Below, one piece after another: positions 1-8,986 of a DNA stretch of 64,000 nt. The notes beneath the pieces are model-generated. The model was not told where the DNA came from. It worked only from the letters and a program-made list of their open reading frames with translations, and searched no databases. A program made the translations under genes and the position numbers. Source of the stretch: Planctomyces sp. (GTDB taxonomy: Bacteria > Planctomycetota > Planctomycetia > Planctomycetales > Planctomycetaceae); contig JAEUIH010000019.1 of assembly GCA_016795105.1 (NCBI GenBank), positions 40,082-104,081 on the forward strand, read 5' to 3'. Position 1 is the first letter of the stretch. Each line of letters starts with the position of its first letter.

Positions 1-1953
1 TTAAAGTCGTGGACGGGACGAGTCTCTGATCCGGCCAGTGGGCTGGTGGTCGAAGTCACGGCTCTGTTCAATTCAGTGTCGGGCCAGTTGAGCTGGACCT
101 TCCGATCGCTGGACCCTGTGACCTTCGACCTTCCGTGGGATGGGCTCGCCGGCTTCCTGCCGCCTGACGATGTAACAGGGCGTGGTCAGGGATTTGTGTC
201 CTATACAATCGCTCCGAAATCCAATGCCGTCAGCGGCACCGAATTCACGGGACAGGCTTCTATTGTCTTTGACACAGAGGCCCCCATCGTCACCAATACC
301 TGGCTCAACACCGTCGACCTGAATCGCCCGTCGAGCAGTGTTGCGGCTCTGCCTTATCCTGTCGTGACGCCCACGTATCTTGTTTCATGGACAGGAAACG
401 ATGGAGCAGGTGCCGGAATCTCGGCATACGATGTTTACGTGTCGGAAAATGGAGGGCCGTTTACAATCTGGCAGAGCCAGACAACGTTGACGTCTGCCGT
501 ATTTGCAGGCCGTCATGGCAGAACATATCAGTTCTACAGCGTGGCCACCGATCACGTTGGAAACGAGGAGCTTCTGCCAAATCAGCCGGATACGACGACG
601 TGGTTCAACTTACCGTCGGGTTTTACGGCACCGGGAGCATTCGTAAATAGTTTGACTCCGACATTTGAGTGGACTCCAACTCCGGGGGCAGTGTCATACG
701 AGCTGTGGTTCGCGAATTCTGCCACAGGGGTGAATCCGTATCGGCAGGCGACATCAACCACGAACTCATATACCCCTTCAACACCTTTCGACATTGGCCG
801 ATATGTGGTCTGGCGAAGGAGCGTGGATTCGAATGGCGTTCGTTCAGATTGGAGCCCGCAATACAATGTTCAGATCGGTGCGCCAGTCGTTCTGGAGCCG
901 ATGGATCGTTTCTATGCGGACGCAACTCCCACAATCCAGTGGGCTGCCTTGCAGGGTGCCGTGAGCTACGAATTGTGGGTTGACAATGTTACCACCGGTC
1001 AGAAAAAGTTTGTCTATGAACCCAGCTGGAATCAGACATCATGGACTGCAGCAACAGACTGGCCTCTTGGCACATATCGCATCTGGGTTCGCGGACGCGA
1101 TGCCGGCAATGTGCCCACGCCATGGTTAAATGTGACAGAGATCCTTATCGTTGCACCACCATTGGTCGTTGGCCAGGCATCTGCCACCTTTGATAGACGT
1201 CCAACACTTACCTGGGCCGCAGTCGTCGGTGCTCAAACTTACGAACTGAGGCTTGTCAACGAAGTCAATGGTGTTATCACGACTCAGACAAATCTGGCTT
1301 CGACAAGCTGGACCCCATCTGCAAACCTGAATGACGGTCCCTATCGCTGGCAGGTTCTCGCTCAAAGTGCTTCAGGAATGCGCAGTCTGTGGTCAAATCC
1401 ACAGTCATTGTTTATCGGTGGACGTCCAACAGTGACATTGTCCTTAGCGGGCTCAAATCACCAGCCTATCATTGTGTGGTCGCCTGTGGCGGGAGCAGTG
1501 AGGTATGAGCTTTGGGTTGATCGAGTTGGTGTTCAGGCGGGATATCTGCAGAATACGCAACTGACCGGAACAACTTTTACGCCTTCAAATCCACTCCCCG
1601 CCGGAACATACCGCATCTGGTTGAGAGCTGTGAGTTCCTCCGGAGAATTCAGCCCATGGAGCATACCCCGCGAGATAATTGTCTCTGAACTGGATTCGCT
1701 AAAGCCTCGTTTGCTACCCGCCGAGCCGATACCTGATCCCCTGGAGTCGAAAAACAGACCGAGTTCTGAGGAACGACCAGAGTTGGATGCGGTCAGGCCC
1801 CGAATTCCGTCGTCGTTCACCCAAATCTCCAACCTGAATCCAGTAACCATCGACTGCATCATGGCACTGATCTCCAATGAAGGACTGCCACACGAAAAAA
1901 GTGGTGAAGAATTTGAGTTTGTCGTTCCGGAGTTTGTTATCTGTAGTCGCTGA
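1..1953 (+). CDS. C-terminal part of a giant FN3-like exported protein (5' truncated by window)
   Basis: The reading frame is open from base 1, so the true start lies upstream; about 650 residues are visible. From roughly residue 105 onward the protein is built of about five units of 85-95 residues, each with a core like WTPxPGAVSYELW, a middle ending in a PxGxYRxWVRA-type strand, and a closing SxWS. This pattern is typical of fibronectin type III-like beta-sandwiches in large planctomycete surface or secreted proteins. The last 100 residues leave the repeat pattern and become polar and Pro/Glu-rich. No enzymatic domain, dockerin or sorting signal is visible in this fragment. The inferred role is extracellular scaffold or adhesion; the substrate is unknown. 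The gene converges on the small secreted-protein gene downstream. Confidence 0.8.
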   Translation, partial: LKSWTGRVSDPASGLVVEVTALFNSVSGQLSWTFRSLDPVTFDLPWDGLAGFLPPDDVTGRGQGFVSYTIAPKSNAVSGTEFTGQASIVFDTEAPIVTNTWLNTVDLNRPSSSVAALPYPVVTPTYLVSWTGNDGAGAGISAYDVYVSENGGPFTIWQSQTTLTSAVFAGRHGRTYQFYSVATDHVGNEELLPNQPDTTTWFNLPSGFTAPGAFVNSLTPTFEWTPTPGAVSYELWFANSATGVNPYRQATSTTNSYTPSTPFDIGRYVVWRRSVDSNGVRSDWSPQYNVQIGAPVVLEPMDRFYADATPTIQWAALQGAVSYELWVDNVTTGQKKFVYEPSWNQTSWTAATDWPLGTYRIWVRGRDAGNVPTPWLNVTEILIVAPPLVVGQASATFDRRPTLTWAAVVGAQTYELRLVNEVNGVITTQTNLASTSWTPSANLNDGPYRWQVLAQSASGMRSLWSNPQSLFIGGRPTVTLSLAGSNHQPIIVWSPVAGAVRYELWVDRVGVQAGYLQNTQLTGTTFTPSNPLPAGTYRIWLRAVSSSGEFSPWSIPREIIVSELDSLKPRLLPAEPIPDPLESKNRPSSEERPELDAVRPRIPSSFTQISNLNPVTIDCIMALISNEGLPHEKSGEEFEFVVPEFVICSR

Positions 1954-1996
1954 TCGCCTGCGGCTTGCCACCAGACTTGGGGTGCAAAACGAAAAC

Positions 1997-2022
1997 ACCG
2001 CATCCCATGCTTGGGGTGCGGT
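1997..2022 (-). terminator. Hairpin terminator, probably of the minus-strand gene at 2134-2847
   Basis: ACCGCATCCC (1997-2006) pairs with GGGGTGCGGT (2013-2022), giving a 10-bp stem with one G-U pair around a 6-nt loop. Read on the minus strand, the stem is followed by a T-rich stretch (GTTTTCGTTTTGC), as in an intrinsic terminator. It lies between two convergent genes and could also block plus-strand transcription from the FN3-like gene, although no T-run follows on that side. Confidence 0.55.
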
Positions 2023-2133
2023 GCGATTGGCGGAATCATTCATCGGTCTGACAGTCTTCGTCCATCCCCTGGAGTTGTGCCGGGCCGCGGATTACTGAAT
2101 TCAATTCCGCCTCTGTTTAATTTGATTGACGGT

Positions 2134-2847
2134 TTAGTAACGTGATGGTGTCCGAGCTGGTGCACCGTAGTAGTCGTCTCTGTTCTGATGAAATCCTCGA
2201 CTCTGGTCCTGTACGCGACTGTTTCGAAAGTAGGTGTTGTCAAGTTCCAGGTCGTTCTGAAGTGAAGACTCGGTCATCCATGACCGATCCGTGTTCCAGC
2301 CTGTTCGGTCCAGAGTGTTGCGATTCGAACGAGTCTGTGAGTAGCCGCTCTGGTTAATGTTGGGACGACGGGCTTCCCACTGTCCGTCATCAAATCGTGC
2401 CTGAGTCACCGGGCGATTATATCCGCGATCCTGATTCACAAACCCGCCGTTGCGAGTGTTTGTGTAGCTCTGGCCTGTCGCACACCGACCGTTAGCGCAC
2501 TGGCCTGTAGTGCATTGGCCATTGGCGCACTGGCCTGTAGTGCATTGGCCGTTGGCACAGGTTCCCGTGCCGCATTGACCGTTGGGGCAATTTGCGGGCA
2601 TCTGTCCGTTATATGATGTTCCTCGATACTGAGTATTTTGATTGGACCCCTGCCACTGCTGCGGGACAGGCAGGCCAAACAGTCCGGTTCGAGGTGCAGT
2701 TTGATAACCCTGGTTGAAGTTTGCTGCTCGAGATGGCAGCGGGCGGTAGCCACCTGGGTAGCCGAGTGGATCGCCGGCGCTGACAGTCAGGCAGCTGGCA
2801 GTAAGTGCAACAGAAGCAGCGAGTACGCTAAGCAGAGTCGTTTTCAT
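2134..2847 (-). CDS. Small secreted protein with CANGQCTTGQ Cys repeats
   Basis: This 237-residue protein starts with a clear signal peptide (MKTTLLSVLAASVALTASC then SVSAG), preceded by an AAGGAA-like ribosome-binding site. The mature part is rich in Gln, Asn, Gly, Tyr and Arg and low in predicted structure. Around residues 85-125 it carries about four tandem 10-residue units of the form CxNGQCTTGQ, each supplying two cysteines. The second half is Arg/Asn/Tyr-rich. No known domain is recognised. Cell-surface or periplasmic location with disulfide or metal-linked repeats is inference. It is transcribed alone, convergent with the FN3-like gene. Confidence 0.7.
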   Translation of the reverse strand: MKTTLLSVLAASVALTASCLTVSAGDPLGYPGGYRPLPSRAANFNQGYQTAPRTGLFGLPVPQQWQGSNQNTQYRGTSYNGQMPANCPNGQCGTGTCANGQCTTGQCANGQCTTGQCANGRCATGQSYTNTRNGGFVNQDRGYNRPVTQARFDDGQWEARRPNINQSGYSQTRSNRNTLDRTGWNTDRSWMTESSLQNDLELDNTYFRNSRVQDQSRGFHQNRDDYYGAPARTPSRY

Positions 2848-3391
2848 GTGAACACGTTCCTTCGTTGGGGATGGTCAACGTTTCAGAGCAACGGACAACA
2901 TTCGACATTGAATGCAGCCTGTTCTGAGCTTTCAGCGAGCGTCCCGAATCATCGTTTTGCTCGTTGAGTTGTTGAGGAGGAATAAAGCGAACGTCGTGCC
3001 AGAACCCAAAGAATCGCTACATCTCAAAAAACGGCCGGATTCGCAAAATTCGCACATGGCCTGAATTCAGAGTGTCGTCACGCTGATACCAGTCAAAGTC
3101 AGTATTTGGACACATTCGCCATGCGGACGCCACGGGTATGACCCCGAAATTACCGGAGGCCTGACCCTGGCTCACAGGACTTGACCCCGACGTTACGCTT
3201 TGGAGTTCCCCCAAACCGCCAAACACGGCTGGTCCGGCAAAAATCGCCGAACTTGCGGATGGTGGTCTTTCCCTAGATTCTCCCTTTTATTAACGTTCGC
3301 TCCGCGATGGTAAATTACCGGAACTGTGGAAACCTCGTTTCGGGATGTTGGTCAGGAGTGTTTGGAGGTTGTCGGAAGGGACTCTGAGTCA
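2848..3391. other. Non-coding interval between divergent genes
   Basis: This stretch separates the divergently transcribed Cys-repeat protein gene and the SbcD-like gene. It should hold both promoters, but no convincing -35/-10 pair was identified. Around 3150-3200 there are GACCCCGA/TTGACCCCGA-type short motifs that look like decayed dispersed repeats. Short open frames here have no family resemblance and were not called. Confidence 0.4.
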
Positions 3392-5137
3392 ATGGCGTTC
3401 GAACCGCAACGATTTATCCACGCTGCCAATGTGAGACTGGATGTGCCGGTCAGTGTTCAGACGTCGGATGTGCTGACGGATGACTTGAGGGTAGCGTTTG
3501 AAGACGCGACGCTTCACAGTTTTGAGTGTGTCATTCAGAACTGTATTGCTCGAAGTGTGGACTACCTTCTGCTTTCGGGGAACATCTTCGTCGAAGCTGA
3601 CCGCAGTCTTAGGGCTCGGCTGTCACTTCTGAACGGCCTGAGAATACTGGATTCAAAGCGAATTCGCGTGTTTGTGCTTCCCGGGGATACGGATCCGCCT
3701 GAGGCATGGCGACAGATTCCGGAGATGCCTGGGAATGTCACGATTTGTTATAGCTCGAATCCTGAGCCGGCGGAGTTCCTGCGTGGCGACAAAGTGATTG
3801 CCACAATTTCTTCATCGATGTGGTATGGCGAGAAAGATGCGTTTGGGATTCAGGTGATTGCTCAGAGTGTTTCCGGGATTCAGCCGTTTCGAATCGGACT
3901 GGTCAGTGAATCGAAGTTTGAAGAAGCCGAGCGAATGGCGGCGATGGCTGCTGAGTCTTCGGATGAGTTGATCGCATCGGCTCTGGATGAGGACGGTCCT
4001 GAAGAGGTTGACCTCGCAGCCCGAGGACGATCAGGCAAACTGGTTCCGATTTCCGGAAAGCCAAAGACAGCACCTGTGACAGAAGATCTGGCGGATCTTC
4101 TCGATGAAGAGCAGCAGATACTTCCTGGTGTTCCGGAAGTTGAAGCAACCGTTGAGGAGTCGGCCAACGGAGAGTCTCTTGCCGAAGAATGGAACTCGGA
4201 CTTTGTCACATATCTGGACCAAATCTTTCGCGAAGGGCACTTGAACTATCTGGCACTGACGGGTGAACTGGCACGTGCGACTTTGCGGCGTCCTGCGGGA
4301 GTAATGCACTGCCCCGGAACGACTCAGCCTCGAAATCGTCGGGAAGCTGCGGTTGGAACGTGTTCTCTGGTGCAGGTTTCAGCGGAAGGGCGAGTCGAGA
4401 TCTCCACGATTGACACAAGTGCGGTGGACTGGAAGGACATTGAAATTCATGTCGCGGCGCAGACAACGCTTTCCTCCATGCTGCAGTTCATGAAAACTCG
4501 GCTTTCTGATCAGGTTGTGAACCCTTCGGATCGCATCTGGTCAGTCCAGTGGACGATCCGTTGCTCATTGCCGGTAATGAGAGAGCTTGTGGCGGATGAC
4601 CTTGACGTTGCTGTTTCGATAGAGCTGGACGAGCTGAAAGTGGGTTCGCAGCTGATTCGGCTTCTGCACAACATTCGGCTTGTTCCCAACGGATGGCGAA
4701 TTGAAGATGAAAAGTCGCTTGCTCAGCGGTACTCCATGATGGCTGAAGGAGCGATTGATGGTGATGAAGTCAGTCTTCAGCGCTGGGTGGATTCACAGAA
4801 ATCGCTGTCTCCCGGGTGGAAGCAGCGTTTGTCAGCGCTGATGGACGGTCTTGACCGGGAACGCATTGTCTCTCGTTTGCGGTCTGATGGAGCTTCATGG
4901 TTTATTCAGGATCTTTCGGTGTTGCTTCCGGATGCATCGGAGATGTCACTGGATGAACTTGACGAGGAAGACCCCGACAACATTATTGATGAACTCGAAA
5001 CCGATGAGCTGGACTCTGAAGAGCTGGTTGAGTCCGAAGAAGCCACCGAAGAGTACGATGAAGACTACTCTGACACGGACGAGGAAGACTCCGAAGATTC
5101 CGCTGACGATGAGTTCGGCGATCGAGAGGGAGACTGA
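3392..5137 (+). CDS. Degenerate SbcD/YhaO-like metallophosphoesterase-fold protein
   Basis: This 581-residue protein starts at ATG 3392, preceded by GGAAGGG; an upstream GTG at 3326 is possible but less likely. The layout follows SbcD/Mre11/YhaO, yet metal ligands are replaced. Motif I (DxHLD) reads NVRLD near residue 13. Motif II (GDxxD) reads SGNIFVE near 62. Motif III (GNHD) reads PGDTD near 96. The GHxH region reads LTGEL near 288, followed by a recognisable PGTTQPR where active enzymes have PGNTQGR. About 80 acidic or low-complexity residues lie between these parts, and the last 60 residues are extremely Asp/Glu-rich. The family normally provides Mn-dependent nuclease activity to an SbcC-type ATPase; here loss of catalysis and a structural or adaptor role are inferred. 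Its stop is 2 nt before the ATPase gene, so the two are almost certainly cotranscribed. Confidence 0.75.
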   Translation: MAFEPQRFIHAANVRLDVPVSVQTSDVLTDDLRVAFEDATLHSFECVIQNCIARSVDYLLLSGNIFVEADRSLRARLSLLNGLRILDSKRIRVFVLPGDTDPPEAWRQIPEMPGNVTICYSSNPEPAEFLRGDKVIATISSSMWYGEKDAFGIQVIAQSVSGIQPFRIGLVSESKFEEAERMAAMAAESSDELIASALDEDGPEEVDLAARGRSGKLVPISGKPKTAPVTEDLADLLDEEQQILPGVPEVEATVEESANGESLAEEWNSDFVTYLDQIFREGHLNYLALTGELARATLRRPAGVMHCPGTTQPRNRREAAVGTCSLVQVSAEGRVEISTIDTSAVDWKDIEIHVAAQTTLSSMLQFMKTRLSDQVVNPSDRIWSVQWTIRCSLPVMRELVADDLDVAVSIELDELKVGSQLIRLLHNIRLVPNGWRIEDEKSLAQRYSMMAEGAIDGDEVSLQRWVDSQKSLSPGWKQRLSALMDGLDRERIVSRLRSDGASWFIQDLSVLLPDASEMSLDELDEEDPDNIIDELETDELDSEELVESEEATEEYDEDYSDTDEEDSEDSADDEFGDREGD

Positions 5138-5139
5138 GC

Positions 5140-8100
5140 ATGAAGCTTACAGAAATTGACATTGATCGTTTTCGAATCTGGCGAAACCTCCTGCTGCGAC
5201 TGAATCCGGCGGGATTGAATGTCATTTACGGTCCGAACGAAGCCGGCAAGACGACGCTGATGCGATTTGTTCGATCGGTGTTGTATGGATTTGACCCTCT
5301 TGCGGAAGAACCTGCGTGGCAGCGACCTGACGAAGAGCAGCCATGGCGGGGCGCGATCCGATGTGAACATGCCGGGCGGACGTGGCGCATTCATCGACAG
5401 GCGGAGCTGAGTGGCAGAGGACGGTTGAGGTTATCCGGGGGACCAGAAGGAGTTGAACTCGATGAAGCGCTCGATCAACTCCTTTGTGGGACAAGTGAGA
5501 ATCTCTACACAGACATCTTTGCCGTTGGCGTTCGCGAGCTCCAGCAGCTGGCGACGCTGGGTACCGATCAGGTATCTGAATACATTTATGGTCTGTCGAT
5601 GGGGCCACAGGGCAGGCAGATTCTGGATGCACTGTCCGATGTTCGCGACCGCCGTCTGAGGATGCTCAGTGAATCCGGCGATGCAGGACAGCTGCATGAT
5701 CTGTTCGAAAAGTATTCACGGCTCTCCGGGAATCGAAGAAATCCCGGGCGGACTCGTGATCAGCATGCGAGACTCACGCGGCGGCGCCGAGAACTGAACG
5801 ATGAGATACACGAGCTGCAGGAACGCGAGAGTCAAATTACAGGTGAGCTGCGGGGACTGAGATTCATCCAGTCATGTTATAAGCCCTGGAAACGGACTCG
5901 GGATCTTCATGAAGAAATCAATCGTCTTCCGCTGGTTCACACAAATCCTTCAGAAGCACTCAAGCAGCTGACGGCGTGTGATCGAGATATCCAGGAAGCC
6001 ACTTCACGGCGTGAAAAGCTGAATGAGCAGGCCACTCAGTTTCGAGCCCAGGCCGATCGACTTCAGGTTGACAACGCGTTTGACAAGGAACGCTATGCGA
6101 TCCAGAGTCTTGTGGATCAGGCTGACTGGCTTCGACAGATTGATGAGCAGATTCGTCAGGCAGAAGATCGGTCTGCCGAATTGCGACGAGAGCTGAATCA
6201 TCAGATGGCACAGATGGGCAGTGGCTGGAGTACGGACCGGCTGAACGCCGTGGATACATCGCCATCAGCCCACCATCGACTGCTTGAGTCGGCTCGCAGG
6301 TATCAGTCCGCCATTCAGCGCCGGGGAAAGCTGCGACGCTGGAATCGAGGACTGTCTCATCGCAGTCAGCAGGAGCTCGTCGAGCTGAATACGGAACTGG
6401 ATACGCTGGGAACATCAATCGAAGATGCGATTGCTCGGGAACAGCATCGCATGCAGGAACTGGAAAATCTTGGGCGGCTGCGACTGCAGGAGGAGCGGCT
6501 GGCTCTCAAGATCCAGACAGTTCGTCGCGTGATGAGCCGTGTCGATACCGACGACTCGATTCCGCCCTGGGTCGACAAAGCCGTGAACACGATGTGGTGG
6601 ATTGGCACGGCCCTGTTTCTGTTTGGGATTATGACATTTGCCCTCGGAGCTGATGCTCGACGTTCACTGGGCGGCGCACTTGCGGCTGCAGCATTTGGTT
6701 TTGCGGGAATGATGTGGTGGGGTGTTCGCAATGGACTGCGAAATCATTTTGACCGCAAGACCGGCATCCAGCTTGACGATCTCGTTGAAGAAGCTCGCCA
6801 GGCAGACCGTGAGCTGCGAAACATTCAGGAACGTATTCAGAGGATGGCCGATGTGGGGCGGTCACTTGGTCGATCAGTTCAGGTCAACGGAGATGATCGA
6901 TCTTCGACTGCTGAACTTGTTGAGCGGATTGGTGAGTGTTCGAGACGCATCACAGATCTCGAACGTCTGGCCCGCCGCCAGGAACGCGCAATGGCTCGGC
7001 GGTCGCGACTAAAGACGCTGCGTGAACGATTTCGATCTGCTCAGGCGTCCGTTACTCAGGAACGCCAGGAATGGTGCCGACTTCTGACGCAGCTGGGGAT
7101 GGATGAAACCGTCAATGCCGAGCAGGCGTTTGACTGGTGGCAGAAGATTCAGCAGCTGCGTGAAATGCACACCCAATGGCGAAATTCAGCTCCTGAAGTC
7201 GAGGGACTGCGGCGCATGTTTGAGGGGATGCGAGCACGTGTCGAACAGCTGGGTACAAGGCTGGCATCTGCTAAGAAGATGAACTTTACTCGGCCATTAG
7301 AAGTTCTGACGGCCTGGCAGCAGCAGTTGAAGAGTCATGATCGAGATCGACTTGAGAAAGAGCGACTCACTCAGGAAGCCGATACCCGTGCGCGGGACGC
7401 GATTCATGCTCAGCATCAACTGGAGGCAGCGGAACTCCGCCGCAGCGCCGTACTGGCCCGCGCCGGTGTTTCGTCGCGTGAAGAATTGGTGGCACAGCAG
7501 GAAGCAGAGAACAAACGCAAACAACTTGAGAATCAGCTGAATAAGGCCAATGATGAATTGAACGATCTGGCTTCGGCTGAAAAAGAGCTGGCGATTGTCG
7601 AGGACGATCTGATTCGGTTCGATCCGGCACAGGCTCGTGAAACGATTCAGCTGCTCGATCTTGAACTGACCGAAGTCGTTGAGAAGCTTAACAATAATCA
7701 TGAAGAACTTGGCAGCCTGAAGCAGGAGATTAAGCTGCTTGAAGCCAGCCGCGATTCTCATGCTGACTACTTTCAGAAAGCACAACTGGCCTCGGAAATC
7801 TATCGAGCCGCCGAAGAATGGGTCGCTCTGGAAATCGAACAGGACGCCGTTGTAAAAATCCGCCGCCAGTTTGAGCAGGAGAACATTTCCGGGACTCTGG
7901 TAACGGCATCGTTGTACATGCATCGAATGACCTCGGGCCGTTACCATCGCATCTGGGCACCACTGGGTGAAGACTTCCTCTGTATCGATGACGAGTATGG
8001 ACAGACGTTTCGAGTTGAACAGTTGAGTGGAGGGACTCGAGAACAACTTTTCCTCTCAATACGTTTCGCACTGGTCCGCGAGTTCGCTCGCCGTGGTGTC

Positions 8101-8469
8101 GAACTGCCGATCGTAATGGATGACCTGTTCGTGAACTTCGACCAGGAACGAACGGAAGCAGCAGCCGACTGTCTGATCGAACTGGCTGCTTCCGGCCAGC
8201 AGGTTCTGTTCTTCACCTGCCATGAACATCTGGCAAAACTGTTCCAGACAAAGCACATTGAACCGCTTTGGTTGCCCGGTCATAAAGTGGCCGTCGATGT
8301 TCATAAGCCGGAGCTGGAGGAGTTTACTTCACATGCCAGAGTTGATGGGGGATTTGATGGTGTGCCAGGAGGCCCCAATCGCTCCGGAAACTTCTCGGTG
8401 AATTCCGACGACCTACTCGATGACCAGGCCGGCGCACCACTTGCTGATGAACAAAGTTCCCCGGCCTGA
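5140..8469 (+). CDS. YhaN/SbcC-like SMC-type ATPase with internal membrane hairpin
   Basis: This 1109-residue protein resembles the YhaN/SbcC/Rad50 family. It has an N-terminal half-ATPase with Walker A GPNEAGKT (31-38), a long coiled coil (about 200-880), and a C-terminal half with ABC signature LSGGTREQ (from about 962) and Walker B PIVMDDLFVNFD (from about 990), followed by FFTCHEH. In the middle of the coil, about residues 484-527, two hydrophobic segments predict a transmembrane hairpin, as in B. subtilis YhaN. No zinc-hook CxxC is seen there. The last 70 residues are polar and probably disordered. It lies 2 nt after the degenerate SbcD-like gene and presumably partners with it. A DNA-end or DNA-loop handling role at the membrane is inference. 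Confidence 0.85.
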   Translation: MKLTEIDIDRFRIWRNLLLRLNPAGLNVIYGPNEAGKTTLMRFVRSVLYGFDPLAEEPAWQRPDEEQPWRGAIRCEHAGRTWRIHRQAELSGRGRLRLSGGPEGVELDEALDQLLCGTSENLYTDIFAVGVRELQQLATLGTDQVSEYIYGLSMGPQGRQILDALSDVRDRRLRMLSESGDAGQLHDLFEKYSRLSGNRRNPGRTRDQHARLTRRRRELNDEIHELQERESQITGELRGLRFIQSCYKPWKRTRDLHEEINRLPLVHTNPSEALKQLTACDRDIQEATSRREKLNEQATQFRAQADRLQVDNAFDKERYAIQSLVDQADWLRQIDEQIRQAEDRSAELRRELNHQMAQMGSGWSTDRLNAVDTSPSAHHRLLESARRYQSAIQRRGKLRRWNRGLSHRSQQELVELNTELDTLGTSIEDAIAREQHRMQELENLGRLRLQEERLALKIQTVRRVMSRVDTDDSIPPWVDKAVNTMWWIGTALFLFGIMTFALGADARRSLGGALAAAAFGFAGMMWWGVRNGLRNHFDRKTGIQLDDLVEEARQADRELRNIQERIQRMADVGRSLGRSVQVNGDDRSSTAELVERIGECSRRITDLERLARRQERAMARRSRLKTLRERFRSAQASVTQERQEWCRLLTQLGMDETVNAEQAFDWWQKIQQLREMHTQWRNSAPEVEGLRRMFEGMRARVEQLGTRLASAKKMNFTRPLEVLTAWQQQLKSHDRDRLEKERLTQEADTRARDAIHAQHQLEAAELRRSAVLARAGVSSREELVAQQEAENKRKQLENQLNKANDELNDLASAEKELAIVEDDLIRFDPAQARETIQLLDLELTEVVEKLNNNHEELGSLKQEIKLLEASRDSHADYFQKAQLASEIYRAAEEWVALEIEQDAVVKIRRQFEQENISGTLVTASLYMHRMTSGRYHRIWAPLGEDFLCIDDEYGQTFRVEQLSGGTREQLFLSIRFALVREFARRGVELPIVMDDLFVNFDQERTEAAADCLIELAASGQQVLFFTCHEHLAKLFQTKHIEPLWLPGHKVAVDVHKPELEEFTSHARVDGGFDGVPGGPNRSGNFSVNSDDLLDDQAGAPLADEQSSPA

Positions 8470-8480
8470 AAATCACTTCC

Positions 8481-8527
8481 ACAGAAAGTAGCCATCACAG
8501 AAAGTAGCCATCACGCTCCGCGTGATG
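8481..8527. repeat. 16-bp tandem pair plus perfect 8-bp hairpin after the ATPase gene
   Basis: ACAGAAAGTAGCCATC occurs twice in tandem (8481-8496 and 8497-8512). The second copy runs into the palindrome CATCACGC-TCC-GCGTGATG (8509-8527). It begins 12 nt after the ATPase stop. It could be a REP-like element or act as a transcription terminator or mRNA end; there is no T-run, so intrinsic termination is uncertain. Confidence 0.6.
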
Positions 8528-8648
8528 AAGCAAACCCTGGCAACGCCCGCGCACGCTGGATGTAATCCAGCCACTCAGTGCGCCGGCACGACGATTAACC
8601 TGTGACAAGTACCTCAGCAGGATCACCATCAATCTCGAGCCAACCGCA

Positions 8649-8800
<152 letters not shown>

Positions 8801-8986
8801 CCGCTCGCTTTGGCGATTCAGGCTGCAATGTATGATGGCTTGGAAGAGAATGATCACGTTCATTCCCAGCGAAGACCAACGCCCTGGAGGGGCAGTCCGG
8901 GGATCGTATCCTGCGCGTACCTGGGCGTGCTCGGGCAGGAATGCCCAAGCTACATGTTGGGGGGGATCTTTGGCTTTTGATGACGA

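Noticed and set aside
3017..3226. Short minus-strand frame upstream of the SbcD-like gene
   Set aside because: No homology, no ribosome-binding site, lies over decayed repeat motifs.
7297..8046. 250-codon minus-strand frame inside the first ATPase gene
   Set aside because: Antisense shadow of a strongly supported coding region; translation has no recognisable domain.
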